Positions 1-10,179 of a DNA stretch of 64,000 nt are shown here, one piece after another (the stretch's first letter is position 1; each line of letters starts with the position of its first letter). Origin of the DNA: Paulownia fortunei (taxonomy: Eukaryota; Streptophyta; Magnoliopsida; Lamiales; Paulowniaceae); contig CM033111.1 of assembly GCA_019321725.1 (NCBI GenBank), positions 11,284,001 through 11,348,000 on the forward strand, in the 5' to 3' direction. A program made the translations under genes and the position numbers. The notes below the pieces were generated by a model that saw only the letters and a list, made by a program, of their open reading frames with translations, was not told the DNA's origin and ran no database searches.

Positions 1-1156
1 AGATCAAGAGAAAACAACTTTTACATGTCCTTTTAGTACTTTTGCATATTTTTGAATTATGTAATGTATCAGATACATTCCAACGATGCATGTTTAGTAT
101 TTTTAGTGACATGGTTGAATGTTTTCTTGAAGTTTTCATGAATGATTTTTCTATTTTTGGTAATTTATTTGATGATTGCTTATCTAATTTAGAAAATGTT
201 TTGATCAGGTGTGAAGAAAAGAATCTTGTGCTCAATTGGGATAAATATCACTTCATGGTAACAACTGGTATTGTTCTTGGACATATTATATCATCAGAAA
301 GTATTGAGATTGACAAATCTAAAATTGAGTTAATTATCAATTTGCCAACACCAAAGACTGTGAAGGAGATTAGATCATTTTTAGGACATGCTGGTTTTTA
401 TAGAAGATTTATCAAAGATTTTAGTATAATATCTAAACCTTTGTGTAATTTTCTAACAAAAGACACTATTTTTGAAGGGACTCAAAACTGTGAAAATGCT
501 TTTGTTAAGTTTAAAAACATGCTTACGTCTGCTCCAATCATGCAGCCTTCAGATTGGACTTTACCTTTTGAAATAATGTGTGATGCTAGTGATTATGCTG
601 TTGGAGCTATCTTGGGACAAAGAAAAGATAAAAACCCATATGTTATTTACTATGCAAGTAAAACTTTAAATAGTGCTCAATTGAATTATACAACAACTGA
701 AAAAGAATTACTTGGTGTAGTTTTTGCATTGGATAAATTTTGATCTATCTTGTTGGTTCATCAATTGTTGTTTTCAGTGATCTTGCAGCTTTAAAATATC
801 TTTTGTAAAAAAAAGATGCTAAACCAAGACTGATTAGGTGGATTCTCTTACTACATGAATTTAATATTACTATTCGAGATAAAAAGAGAGTAGAGAATGT
901 AATGGTTGATCATTTGTCGAGACTTGTTTGTGATGACTCGTTTCAAACCACACCTATTAATTATACTTTCCCTGATGAACAACTATTTAATATTTCTATT
1001 TTACCTTGGTTTGCTGATATTGTTAATTTTCTTATGACAGGAAAGATACCATCGCATTGGAACTCTCAAGACAAAAAGAAGTTTTTGACTAAAGTTAAAA
1101 AAAATTATTGGGATGATCCATACCTATTCAAATATTATCCGAATCAAATCTTTTGA
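1..1156 (+). pseudogene. pol: Element A reverse transcriptase / RNase H remnant
   Basis: From base 2 the translation begins within the RT palm (DQEKTTFT), shifts frame near position 52, and continues as a long open frame to 743 with the RT thumb (RSFLGHAGFYRRFIKDFS) and RNase H start (PFEIMCDASDYAVGAILGQR, then TEKELLGVVFALDKF). It breaks near 743 and resumes around 895 at the RNase H-integrase linker (VDHLSRL). The catalytic box reads FMNDFS, where elements B and C have MDDFS, so the first of the paired catalytic Asp residues is now Asn. Together with the frame breaks this makes a functional RT unlikely. Confidence 0.85.
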
Positions 1157-2219
1157 AGATGTGTGTGTGACAATGAGATAAGTAATATTGTCAAAATTTT
1201 TCATTCAGAAGTATGTTGTGGTCATTTTTCTGTAAAGAAAACTACTGCAAAAATCTTGCAATGTAGATTTTATTGGCCAACTCTTTTCAAAGATACTTAC
1301 ACTTTCTGTAAAAGTTGTGAAAATTGTCAAAAGTTAGGGTCCCTTTTAAAGAGAAATATGATGCCCCTACACCCTATCCTAGTGATTGAAATATTTGACT
1401 GTTAGGGTATTGATTTTATAGGATCATTTCTATTATCATTTGATTTTTTTTTACATATTGGTTTCCATAGATTATATTTCAAAATGGATCAAGGCAATTC
1501 CTTGTCGAAACAATGATCACAAAATAGTGATAAATTTTTTGAAAGAAAATATTTTAAGTCGATTTGGAATTCCTAGATCTATTATCAGTAATGGGGGAAA
1601 ATATTTTTGTAACAAAGTTTTCGGAACTTTAATGAGAAAATATGGAATCATGCATAAAGTTGCAACCCCTTATCACCCTCAGACAAATGGACAAGTTGAA
1701 CTTGCAAATAGGGAGATAAAACAAATTTTGGAGAAAACAGTTAACCTAAACCAAGATTGGTCTCTTAAACTTACCGATACACTTTGGGCATATAGAACTG
1801 TTTTCAAAATATCATTAGGCATGTCTCCTTATAGGATAATTTATGGAAAACCTTGTCATTTACCTATTGAACTTGAACATAAAGTTTATTATGCAATCAA
1901 AATATTTAACCTCAACCTTGATGAAGCTTCAAAATTGCTCAAATTACAAATCAATGAACTTCAAGAACTGAGAAATGATGCATATGAGAATTTTAAAATT
2001 TATAAAGCAAGAATAAAAGATTTTTATGATAATAAAATTTCAAGAAAAATATTTGAGGTAGGTCAAAAGTTTTTGCTTTATAATTCTCAATTACATTTGT
2101 TTCCTGAAAAATTGAGATTAAGCTGGAGTGGTCCTTTTGTTGTAAAAAAAGTATATCTTTATGGGGCGATTGACATTAAGAATCCTAGAAATGGTAACAT
2201 ATTTAAAGTAAATGGATAA
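1157..2219 (+). pseudogene. pol: Element A integrase remnant
   Basis: Two open stretches (1163-1405 and 1440-2219) in different frames form one integrase. The first holds the N-terminal HHCC zinc-binding domain (FHSEVCCGHF, then CKSCENCQ). The second holds the catalytic core: the VSIDYISKW region, GIPRSIISNGG, and HPQTNGQVELANREIK with the conserved Glu. The usual Asp before GG is Asn here (SNGG). The Athila-type C-terminal domain follows, ending at NGNIFKVNG. There is no chromodomain. A frameshift near 1405-1440 separates the parts, so DNA integration activity from this copy is not expected. Confidence 0.85.
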
Positions 2220-2371
2220 AGAGTTAAACTATTTCTAAAAAATCAATTTTCACAAGAGGAAAATTTTTTTCTTTCTAACCCTTGTTATGATTAGTGTTGT
2301 ATATACTCATTTTCTCTGACATTATTTTTTTTTCTTTTCCTGATTAAATAGCGTGTAACGGTACTCCATGG

Positions 2372-2380
2372 CTATAAAAG
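2372..2380 (+). promoter_or_regulatory. Putative internal TATA box upstream of ORF-X
   Basis: CTATAAAAG lies 86 bases upstream of the ORF-X start codon (2466), in otherwise non-coding sequence after integrase. This is close to the plant TATA consensus and suggests a subgenomic transcript for the accessory genes. In element B the aligned site is changed (it reads as CTATTGAAG on its coding strand), so support is from one copy only. Confidence 0.35.
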
Positions 2381-2465
2381 TCAGACTTGTCAGTTTCCCA
2401 AACAACTGAAATCTTTGTACAAATTTTCTTTGCTTTTCTCATTCTCTTTTCTTGTCCTTTTCAAA

Positions 2466-2924
2466 ATGGGTGACATTTTTTTAACTTTCAAGAAGCGATT
2501 TCCTTTTCTTCCTAATAATGCAATTTTGAAAATTTATAAAATTAGGATTGAAAGATTGAGGATGCTTATGCATAAGGGCATCCCGGAGGACATACGATGG
2601 ATAATTGAAGCAAAGGTAAGGGTAGGTGAGTTTTCACATGAGTTTCCAAATTTGCTTACTAGATACATGTCTAGTTTTGGTAAAAGCACATATTCAAAAA
2701 AACGAAAGGTGAAAAAAATAAAAGTTTATCATATTTGTGTTAGATGGACTTGCAACACAAAGTGTCGTTCTTTAGGAATAGTCTCTAAAAATCAAGAAGA
2801 TAAACTTAAATTCATTATGGATGGACTGAGTAAGGAGTCTTTAGATCACATTATATTGACTCTTGAGACGCATTCATATGAATTGGTACAACGTGCAATT
2901 CTTGATTTATGGGATCATTTTTGA
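2466..2924 (+). CDS. ORF-X, accessory protein of unknown function
   Basis: 152 codons starting at the first ATG (MGDIFLTFKKRF). I chose this start because the open frame upstream has no ATG and B begins at the same point (MDDIFPTLKKRF). I do not recognise the family. The protein is basic in the middle (YSKKRKVKKIK), followed by a Cys-containing stretch (CVRWTCNTKCRSLG) and an acidic/leucine-rich tail (FIMDGLSKESLDHI). There is no clear membrane segment within the ATG-initiated product, which argues against a typical env-like glycoprotein. Homologous sequence continues past the TGA at 2922 for about 33 codons (NEYEIYSLGNLTLKD), and B reads through there, so this copy is probably C-terminally truncated. 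It occupies the env-like position of Athila and precedes LOG by about 350 bp. Confidence 0.55.
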   Translation: MGDIFLTFKKRFPFLPNNAILKIYKIRIERLRMLMHKGIPEDIRWIIEAKVRVGEFSHEFPNLLTRYMSSFGKSTYSKKRKVKKIKVYHICVRWTCNTKCRSLGIVSKNQEDKLKFIMDGLSKESLDHIILTLETHSYELVQRAILDLWDHF

Positions 2925-3196
2925 AATGAATATGAGATTTATAGTCTTGGGAATCTGACATTAAAAGACCATGTTTGCTAGTTTATAAGAAAACTGGATG
3001 GAAAGCATATTCTCGTCCCATAGAGGGCGTTTAAGCCATTTCTGAATGTAAAACCAGAGGAAGATGTGAGCCACAATCATAACTACATGTACATACACGT
3101 GTTAGTAGGTAATTTTTAAATTTCATATGTGTCCTTTTTTTCAACCTTTTTGACAAAAGAAAAAGATATACAATAAATGCATTCCCTGTTCACACC

Positions 3197-3209
3197 TCAA
3201 TAAATATCA
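3197..3209 (+). promoter_or_regulatory. Conserved TATA-like box upstream of LOG
   Basis: The sequence CAATAAATA lies about 70 bases upstream of the LOG start codon. It is preserved in all three elements together with the preceding TTCACA (B near 20016-20032 on the minus strand, C near 47064-47081), in a stretch with no open frame. This fits a core promoter inherited or evolved with the captured gene. No transcript evidence is available here. Confidence 0.35.
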
Positions 3210-3271
3210 CCGTACTTACTCCATTTTTGCACAACTTATTTATAAAAAGAAAAAAAATAAAAAATAAAAAA

Positions 3272-3925
3272 ATGAAAGTTTCTTCAACTCGCAAATTTAA
3301 TTCCATTTGTGTTTTTTGTGGATCCAATTTAGAAAAAAATGGTGAGTTTATAGGGGTAGCCAATAACCTTGGTAGAACTTTAGCAGAAAGAAAAATTCAT
3401 TTAATATATGGGGGAGGTAGTTTGGAGTTAATGGGGAGTGTTGCTATTTCTGCTTATGTAGGAGGTGTCAAAGTTCTGGGAATTATCCCAAAATCTTTAA
3501 CAGTACAGAATATCATAGGTATCACCATTGGAGATGAGCTAAAAATGTCACATATTCAGAACAGAATGCCTAACATGTTAAACAATGAGGATGCATTCAT
3601 CATTCTATTTGGTGGTTTTGGTATACTGGAGGAATTATTCCAAATTGTCTCTTGGGCACAACTCAACATTCAACAAAAACCTATAGGTATTATTAATTTT
3701 AATGGTTTTTATGATGGTTTGCTATCTTTTGTAGATCATGCTGTGAAAAAAAGTTTTATTTTAACTTCTGCGAGAACAATCATCATTTCTACTCCGACAC
3801 CAGACCAGCTGATTGATCAACTTCTAGCATATGTGCCAAAACCTAATCCAGCCTTGGCCAATATGGATTGGTCCAATAGGAACAATGGTCAAAAACACAA
3901 ATTGAATTTGACTCTCAGTCTGTGA
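3272..3925 (+). CDS. LOG: LOG-like cytokinin riboside 5'-monophosphate phosphoribohydrolase captured by retrotransposon
   Basis: An intact 217-codon frame, the normal length for plant LOG proteins, which release active cytokinin free bases from their riboside monophosphates. ATG 3272 follows an A-rich leader and is the first Met of the frame; MKVSS then leads into the family N-terminus ICVFCGS (residues 12-18). Other family features are YGGGS (46-50), VLGIIPKSL (68-76), Arg98 of the usual HxRK-like segment, FGGFGILEE (113-121) with Glu121, then SWAQLNI, KPIGIIN and FYDGLLSF. The signature PGGxGT has become FGGFGI: Pro113 and Thr118 are lost, while C keeps PGGFGT. Activity is therefore doubtful although the frame is open. 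Plant LOG genes have several introns and none is seen here, which points to capture from spliced mRNA. It lies downstream of ORF-X inside element A. Confidence 0.9.
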   Translation: MKVSSTRKFNSICVFCGSNLEKNGEFIGVANNLGRTLAERKIHLIYGGGSLELMGSVAISAYVGGVKVLGIIPKSLTVQNIIGITIGDELKMSHIQNRMPNMLNNEDAFIILFGGFGILEELFQIVSWAQLNIQQKPIGIINFNGFYDGLLSFVDHAVKKSFILTSARTIIISTPTPDQLIDQLLAYVPKPNPALANMDWSNRNNGQKHKLNLTLSL

Positions 3926-5632
3926 TACTTATTGTTAATGATTTTATCTAATAGTATATGTGTTTTTTTTTTCAGCTTTATTAGCCGTATTTCAGGTGAT
4001 ATCTTTCAAACTCTACTTTTCTATCTATTTTTGACATTGGGGACAATGTCTCGATTAGGTTGGGGGGAGAGATAGTTAATATCATGACTTATATGTTCAA
4101 TGTGTGTTTTTCTAGTATATAAATAAAAAAAAATATAAATCATGAAAGTTTTTTTTATGGGTCCGTTGAAAGCATGAAAAAAAGTGGTTGAGTAAAGGGT
4201 AATTATAACACTCTTGAGACGCATCTCTATTTTTTGCATAACAAGACATGCTTGTAAAGTTTTTAACAAATGTTTGTGAATTACCAATTATTTTTTTGAG
4301 TCGTTTAGGTTCTTTCAACTTCAATGATTAAAATTAAGCATGAATAATATGGTTTGATTGATGATGGGTGTTGTTTTGGACTTTGATATTGTTATTTGGT
4401 TAATATATTTTTGCGATAATTATACTCAAATTTTATTTTGCACAAATAGTTATGTTATTTAGTGTGAAGACAATCATGTCAAAATAGATAGTTCTTATAC
4501 TCTTGCTCTAATCATCACTTGAATCTTCAACATGTAGGGGTTGAATATTAGAACTTTTACTTTTGGTCTGTCGAGGCGAACGATTGATAGTGCACCACTA
4601 GAAAAATGATTAAGACATTAGGCTTTTTAGCACCATTGCCAAATCAGCTTGTTCCCTATATGATTTTTCAAGAAAACATCCCCCTAATAAACCACTTTGA
4701 GCCTTATAATAAATAAATATTTTTTTTTCTTGTAACCATATATTTTTACCTAGCCTAAATACACTATTATCCAACCTTTGTTCTAAAAATGATTGGAGTT
4801 TAAGAGATATTTAATTGACAGCTTGAACTTACAAAAGAAATTCAAGTTAGAATAGAAGATAAGTGTGGGGGAGTTTCTTTTCAAAGATAAAAAAGACAAT
4901 AATAATAATAATAATAAAAAATAAAATTGTAAAGTGCTGCAAGTTGCAACTAAAAATGAGATGTTGCAAGATGAATAAGAGGGATCCAATTCAATAACAA
5001 TAGACCGCAGTGTAAAATTTGTGGAGTTTGAGGATTTTTCATCGATAAATTCTATGTCTCTAATTCCATGAAATTTTTAAAACTTTTGTTGTATCCTATC
5101 CTTTTATTTCTTAGCTACATCACCACCCTTTGACCCCATTACAACCTTTGTTGAAGACCTTTTGATTTCGTGTGGTGCCTTTAGTGTAGTGGAGATTTGC
5201 ACCAAAGGAAGAGCCTATGATGTTTAACTTTTCTGTTAGAGATTGGGTGATGGTTTTGGCAAGGTTTTATGAGAATTCACTTATTTGAAACATGCATAGT
5301 TTCATCACTATTGACATTAACTGTCCACACACACACTTGAGTATGCTTATTATGGAAATGTATTGATTTTTTAATGACTAAGAGTTAAACTCAACACTTG
5401 TTTGATTTTATTTCCATATTACTTTGTTGCTTCATGAGAATAAAAGTTGAAAGATAGTTATTATAGGTGTTTGTAGGTATCACTGCTGGAAACCTTCACG
5501 AGACTATAACTCGTCTTCTATGGGCCACCTAGAAGTTTAAAGGCTTGTTGCATATGCTAAATGCAATCGTGATTTCCTACGAAAGTGGATTAATTTATGT
5601 TTGTTTTCAGCTTGCACGAGGACAAGCAAGAC
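3926..5632 (+). other. Element A conserved non-coding 3' region
   Basis: About 1.7 kb between LOG and the polypurine tract with no credible ORF. It aligns along its length with 17640-19444 (B, reverse) and 47799-49490 (C), for example at GGTTGGGGGGAGAGATAG (about 4058-4075) and the final GGACAAGCAAGACTTAAG. Conservation among copies shows it is part of the element and not flanking DNA. It contains a purine-rich TAA/AAT microsatellite near 4900-4920. Confidence 0.75.
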
Positions 5633-5633
5633 T

Positions 5634-5649
5634 TAAGTGTGGGGAAATT
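5634..5649 (+). other. Polypurine tract of element A
   Basis: TAAGTGTGGGGAAATT directly precedes the 3' LTR start TGATAAG. The same tract sits at the same place in B (minus strand, 17622-17637) and C (49491-49508). Confidence 0.75.
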
Positions 5650-7261
5650 TGATAAGTGCATATTTTGACATATTTTTGTATCAAACCCTTTATACTTTTC
5701 TTGCTTTATTCTTGTTAATATTATTGTTTTATTAATGTTTTGTGTTAGGGAATAAATGGAAGCATATTTCTAGACTTGTGTAGTTTTTGTAATTTGAGCA
5801 TAACTTCATGATCAAAAGCCTTATGGACCTGAAACTTATTTTATTTGAAAGCCAAGAGATAGAGGTACAACTTTTATTTTGGAGGATCAACCCAATTCAG
5901 TCTTGATGATAGTAGAAAATTCATCCAAGTATTTACACAAAATGGATCACCAAAAATTCGGACCAGAGTTCAGCCTAGTATTGACTTATTTCACTAATTC
6001 GGTTATATATCTTGAGCCCAAATATATTTTGGGCTAAAATTCGGATATGTTATACCCAAGAGGTAAATAAACAAGTTTTCTAAACATAATATGGTGTGAA
6101 AATGTGTCGAAATAGTAAAATCATAGGCTGCAAGTTGCTACTGATGTTAAAGGGCGACTCTTGAACATAACTCAGTAATTTGACCATATCTCCTTCATCC
6201 GACCTCCAAATTTGACAAAAGATATATGAAAATATATCAGGGCTGAAAAATCTACAATTTTGATTTTCACGTATCTTCAAAATTTGGTTGTATCTAACTA
6301 AAAAATATAATTCAATTCAGTGGGTGAGAAATTTATTTAACAACTTACCAACTCTTGGCAACTAGTATACCACTTGATTAACCTCTCCATTATTTGTTTG
6401 GCCTCTACCTTACTCCAAGTACTATAAATAGGCCATGTATTAAGCTTGTAAGAGGAGAGGGGTAGAGGGTTTCTTTAGGCTAAGTTATCTAGTTTGTATG
6501 TTTTCTAGTATTGTAGGTTTTTTAGTAGTAATAGAAATGCATTCTCTAGTTTCTCTTATATTTTTAGTCTTTGTTACTTTTATTATGACTTTCTAAATTT
6601 CATTTTACTGAGGAAAAAGGGTGAATCTCTTGATGGATGAAGAGAAATGGTTATAAGAGTAGAAATTGTTTAAGTATGTTGTATTATTATTTTTATTTTT
6701 GATCTAAACCCTACTTATTTTATGGTGATTCTTGATTTATGTATCTCCAATGGCACAATAAATACTTAGGTTGATTTAGCTTATTGTACGGTTTTACCCC
6801 ACCGACTGCTAATGTAAAACCTTGATTTGTTGTTGACGAAGGTGTGCATAAATGCTTGATCCCATAAATAAGTGTTGGCGTTAAGAGATAATTTACAATA
6901 GTAAAACAATATCATGATTACCTTATTGCATGAATTAGTTGATAATATCTTCCCATTGGAACCTTCATTATATATGGATTCCAATTGTGGTAATTAATAG
7001 AGGTAAAAAGAATAAATAACCATTTCTCTATCCAAAACTCAAGAGTGGATCCCTAATCCTCAGTACTTTTATTACTTCGGTTTTTCTTTAGTTACATCAT
7101 ACATTAATTGTTCATATATTTTGATTCATATAAACTCCATCTTTTTAGAAATATAAACTTGAATTCTTCAAACAAATTCCCTATGGATCGACTTCAGACT
7201 CACGAGAAATTTATTACTTACTACAACCTGTACTTGAGTTTGCAACCTTAAAGTTGTAGCA
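5650..7261 (+). repeat. 3' LTR of element A
   Basis: 1612-bp LTR beginning TGATAAGTGCATATTTTG and ending GTTGTAGCA (TG...CA). It matches the LTRs of B and C and the solo LTR. A probable promoter TATA (CTATAAATAGG) is at about 6422-6432. It carries one unit of the 178-bp repeat found in other LTR copies (about 6720-6890). Confidence 0.9.
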
Positions 7262-7805
7262 TCTGCTTATGAATCTGACCATTTAGTCTTTAAATTGGTT
7301 TTTTTAAGGAACTCTTTTAGTAATTCTGATTTTAGCAGTCCAAAATTTGAATGTGATTGAAATAATAGAAAATATTTCTTAAACAATTTTACAGTTTCAA
7401 GAATAAAGGAATTTTAGCTGTTACATAAAAATTGTAACAATAATAAGATATTCATCATTTAAATATACATGACTTATACTTGCACATCTTTTGTTGAACT
7501 TAGTTTTTGCTTGATTTTTGCTAGAGGTCACTCATATTATTTTTGTAAAGGAGTAATACTCTTTGTTTCATGTCGAGTCTTGCTTTGGCTAGATGATGTA
7601 AAATAATGTTATTAAGTTTTGAGTTATATATACAGGTTGGGGATCATTGCCTCGATCCTCCCTTACAGGTGTTTTTTCTTTAAAAAAAATATATCTAAAA
7701 TTAATTAAGATACTAGTTACGTATATAAATATCTATATATACATATATATATATATATTTAAAGTCTTAAGATGCAAATGGTAATGTGTAAATAGGATAT
7801 CTATG
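7262..7805. other. AT-rich intergenic sequence
   Basis: No gene or clear repeat boundary. Contains a TA-rich microsatellite at about 7734-7760. Confidence 0.5.
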
Positions 7806-7814
7806 TAATTTTAA

Positions 7815-9172
7815 GGGTTAAATACACTTTACCCCTTATATTATTGATTTTGTATCAATTACCCCATCTACTATTAAAACCTTTAGATACCCTTCTAAAA
7901 TAATAAAATTTATGTTGGTGGACAATAATACCTCTAATTTAAATAAAAAGTTAAATTCATTTTACCCTCTGTCTTGTAAATTAAATAGTATTTTGCCCTC
8001 TCTATAAGTAGATGTCAATTATTTGATCTCATATTTTATTGAAACTAACTTATTAAATAAATTTAACTTTAATTAAATCTAAAATAAATAAGTAGCAAAA
8101 TATAATAAGAACATTAAATTTAAAAGAAAATATCACATAAATGTATACAACTACCATTTATTTATATATTTATTTAATGAGTAAGAATTAAAATTTAGAT
8201 TCAAATTAGTTGATAATATTTAATGGTATAAATAATTCTAGTACGTAATGTGGGTATTTGTAGGTCAAATATATTGACGAATCTAATTTAAATATTTATT
8301 TATTTATTTATAAAATTAAAATTAAAATTAAAAAATAAAAATAAAAAATCTTATAAAGTATGTTAATGCAATTAAGAAATTTTGAATGAAAAAAAAACTA
8401 ATAGATGTTTTCTAAAACATAAATTTATGTGAGATAATTTATTTAAACTTAATATGTCTTCTCTATATTATTGAAATTATATTTTGCTATTTTTAATTTT
8501 AAAATTAATTAAAAGTTAATTTATTTAATAAAATTAGTGTTGAATGAAATTTGGAGTTAAATTAATTGACATTTCATTGTCAATGGAGTAGACTATACTT
8601 TATAATATATTTTTTTTATTTTTTATTTTTTATGTTTCTTTCACAAATAAATAACCACATATTGAAGTTAGATTAGTTCATATGTTTAACCTACGTATAT
8701 GCACCTTACATAATAAAAATATTTATTCATAAATATCAACTAACAAACCCTAAATTAAAATATTTACTTAATAAAACACTTTATATAAAATTATAGTAAT
8801 ATAAATTTATGTGACATATTCTTTTAAAAATTTAATGTATCTTTTCTATACTATTAAAATTATATTTTTGCTGTTTATTTAATTTAGATTTAATTGAAGA
8901 TTAATTTATTTAATAAAGTTAGTGCTAAATAAAATATGGTATCAAATAATTAATATTTAATTGTATAAGGGGCAAAATACTATATAATTTATAAGAGATG
9001 AGGCAAAGTGAATTTAGCTTCTTATTTAACTTAGAGGTATTTTTGTCCATCAATATAAATTTTATAGTTTTAAGAGGGTATTTGAGATTTTATTAGTTGG
9101 GGTGGGTGGGGGGGGGGGGATGGGTAATTGATGCAAAACCAATAATACAAATGGGTAAAATGTATTTAACCC
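7815..9172. mobile_element. Non-autonomous Mutator-like element, MULE-1
   Basis: 1358-bp element with terminal inverted repeats starting GGGTTAAATACA and ending TGTATTTAACCC. It is flanked by a perfect 9-bp direct duplication TAATTTTAA (7806-7814 and 9173-9181), the target-site length typical of Mutator. The inverted similarity continues inward for roughly 340 bp (7815-8150 against 8810-9172). A third, directly oriented partial copy of the right arm lies at about 8405-8590. No transposase is encoded. A poly-G run at 9108-9119 interrupts the right arm. Confidence 0.85.
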
Positions 9173-9181
9173 TAATTTTAA

Positions 9182-10179
9182 TACAAGTGAAGAAAATAAT
9201 AAAAATTTGATATTTTGTGAACTTTTTATGAGTTTTATGTTTCTAGACTATATGTATAATTTTTTATCGTATTTATTTGTTGGGAGGAATGAGAGAGAGC
9301 ATAAAAAATAGAATAATAGATTTAGGTAAGTGGACAAACCATATTAAATTTCATATAGTTTATGAATGAATAAGTACTAATTATAATTAATATCGACATT
9401 TTTAAGCTTGGTTTTGATTTAAAAATAATTTAGTTTATCTGATGGTTTTTGAATTAAATTTTAAACTTCATGATTTGATTTTTGGTTACAACTTGCAACG
9501 TTGTTGTACTATTTACAATTGAAAAAGTGTCCTCTCCAATTTTTATTGTATCATATTCCCTGCTTCAATTTTTCAAAATATTATAAGTTATCAAATTTTT
9601 GAAAAATGATAACTGATCTATCAAAATGTTAGTAACAACAAATGTAAAGAAAATAAAGAAAAACACTAATTCTCTCACCATCTTCTTCCTCGACACATAT
9701 AGAAGTAACGAACTAATCTCCATGTGACTAAATATAATGATCTGATTAATAAGAGGTTGAGGGGTTAGATAAAAGATTGGATACTAAAACCAATTTTTAT
9801 TCGATAAAATTTAATTACATGCAAGTTCCTAAAATTAAATTGTTTAAAGTCTTAAGTTGAGTACAGTTTATAATCGAACTAACCTAAATTAGTTGCTTTA
9901 TTCTACACATAAGAAAAAAATAGTAAGATAACTAATAGTTGTTGGTCCCAAATACTATGAATGGGTTTAGAAAAAAGGGGGAGGGGGAGGGGGAGGGGGA
10001 GGGGGAGGGGAGGGTGAATATATACCTTTTAAATTTTTTTTCTAAAACTTTAATGCCCTTTTTGAAATGCCACTTTGAAATCTTATACTTGTTCTTTTTT
10101 CAAATACCGGAGCTTGATTTTGGTTTAGTGAGTCATGGAACTGAGTTGCTCAGTTAGATGCTTCAGAGTATTAACATTT
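9182..10179. other. Intergenic sequence with a G-rich microsatellite
   Basis: No gene recognised. Holds five to six GGGGGA hexamers at about 9976-10012. Confidence 0.5.
9976..10012 (+). repeat. (GGGGGA)n microsatellite
   Basis: Uninterrupted hexamer repeat ending in GGGGAGGG. The open frame across it (GEGEGEG) is a by-product of the repeat. Confidence 0.9.

Larger units (their letters stand above)
1..7261 (+). mobile_element. LOG-Athila element A (5' part outside window)
   Basis: Athila-like Ty3/gypsy retrotransposon entering from the left edge. In order: the end of reverse transcriptase, RNase H, integrase, ORF-X, a LOG homologue, about 1.7 kb of non-coding sequence, a polypurine tract and the 3' LTR. 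Assignment to Athila rests on the integrase C-terminal text (CHLPIELEHK, QINELQELRNDAYEN, LRLSWSGPFVV), LTR length, and the DLGAS protease and tRNA-Asp-like PBS of sister copies B and C. Pol has stops and frameshifts, so this copy is not autonomous. ORF-X and LOG remain largely open. The 5 bases after the LTR (TCTGC, 7262-7266) would be the target duplication, but the partner lies outside the window. Confidence 0.85.

Noticed and set aside
2415..2465. Upstream extension of ORF-X with a hydrophobic start resembling a signal peptide
   Set aside because: The extension has no ATG (it would start at TTG), and element B starts at the same ATG as 2466.
3227..3271. Upstream extension of LOG
   Set aside because: No ATG in the extension; it is an A-rich leader that is not conserved as protein among copies.
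4021..4324. Overlapping minus-strand open frames
   Set aside because: They lie in the conserved non-coding 3' region of LOG-Athila; the B and C counterparts do not keep the frames.
9939..10157. Gly-Glu repeat protein frame
   Set aside because: Product of the GGGGGA microsatellite.
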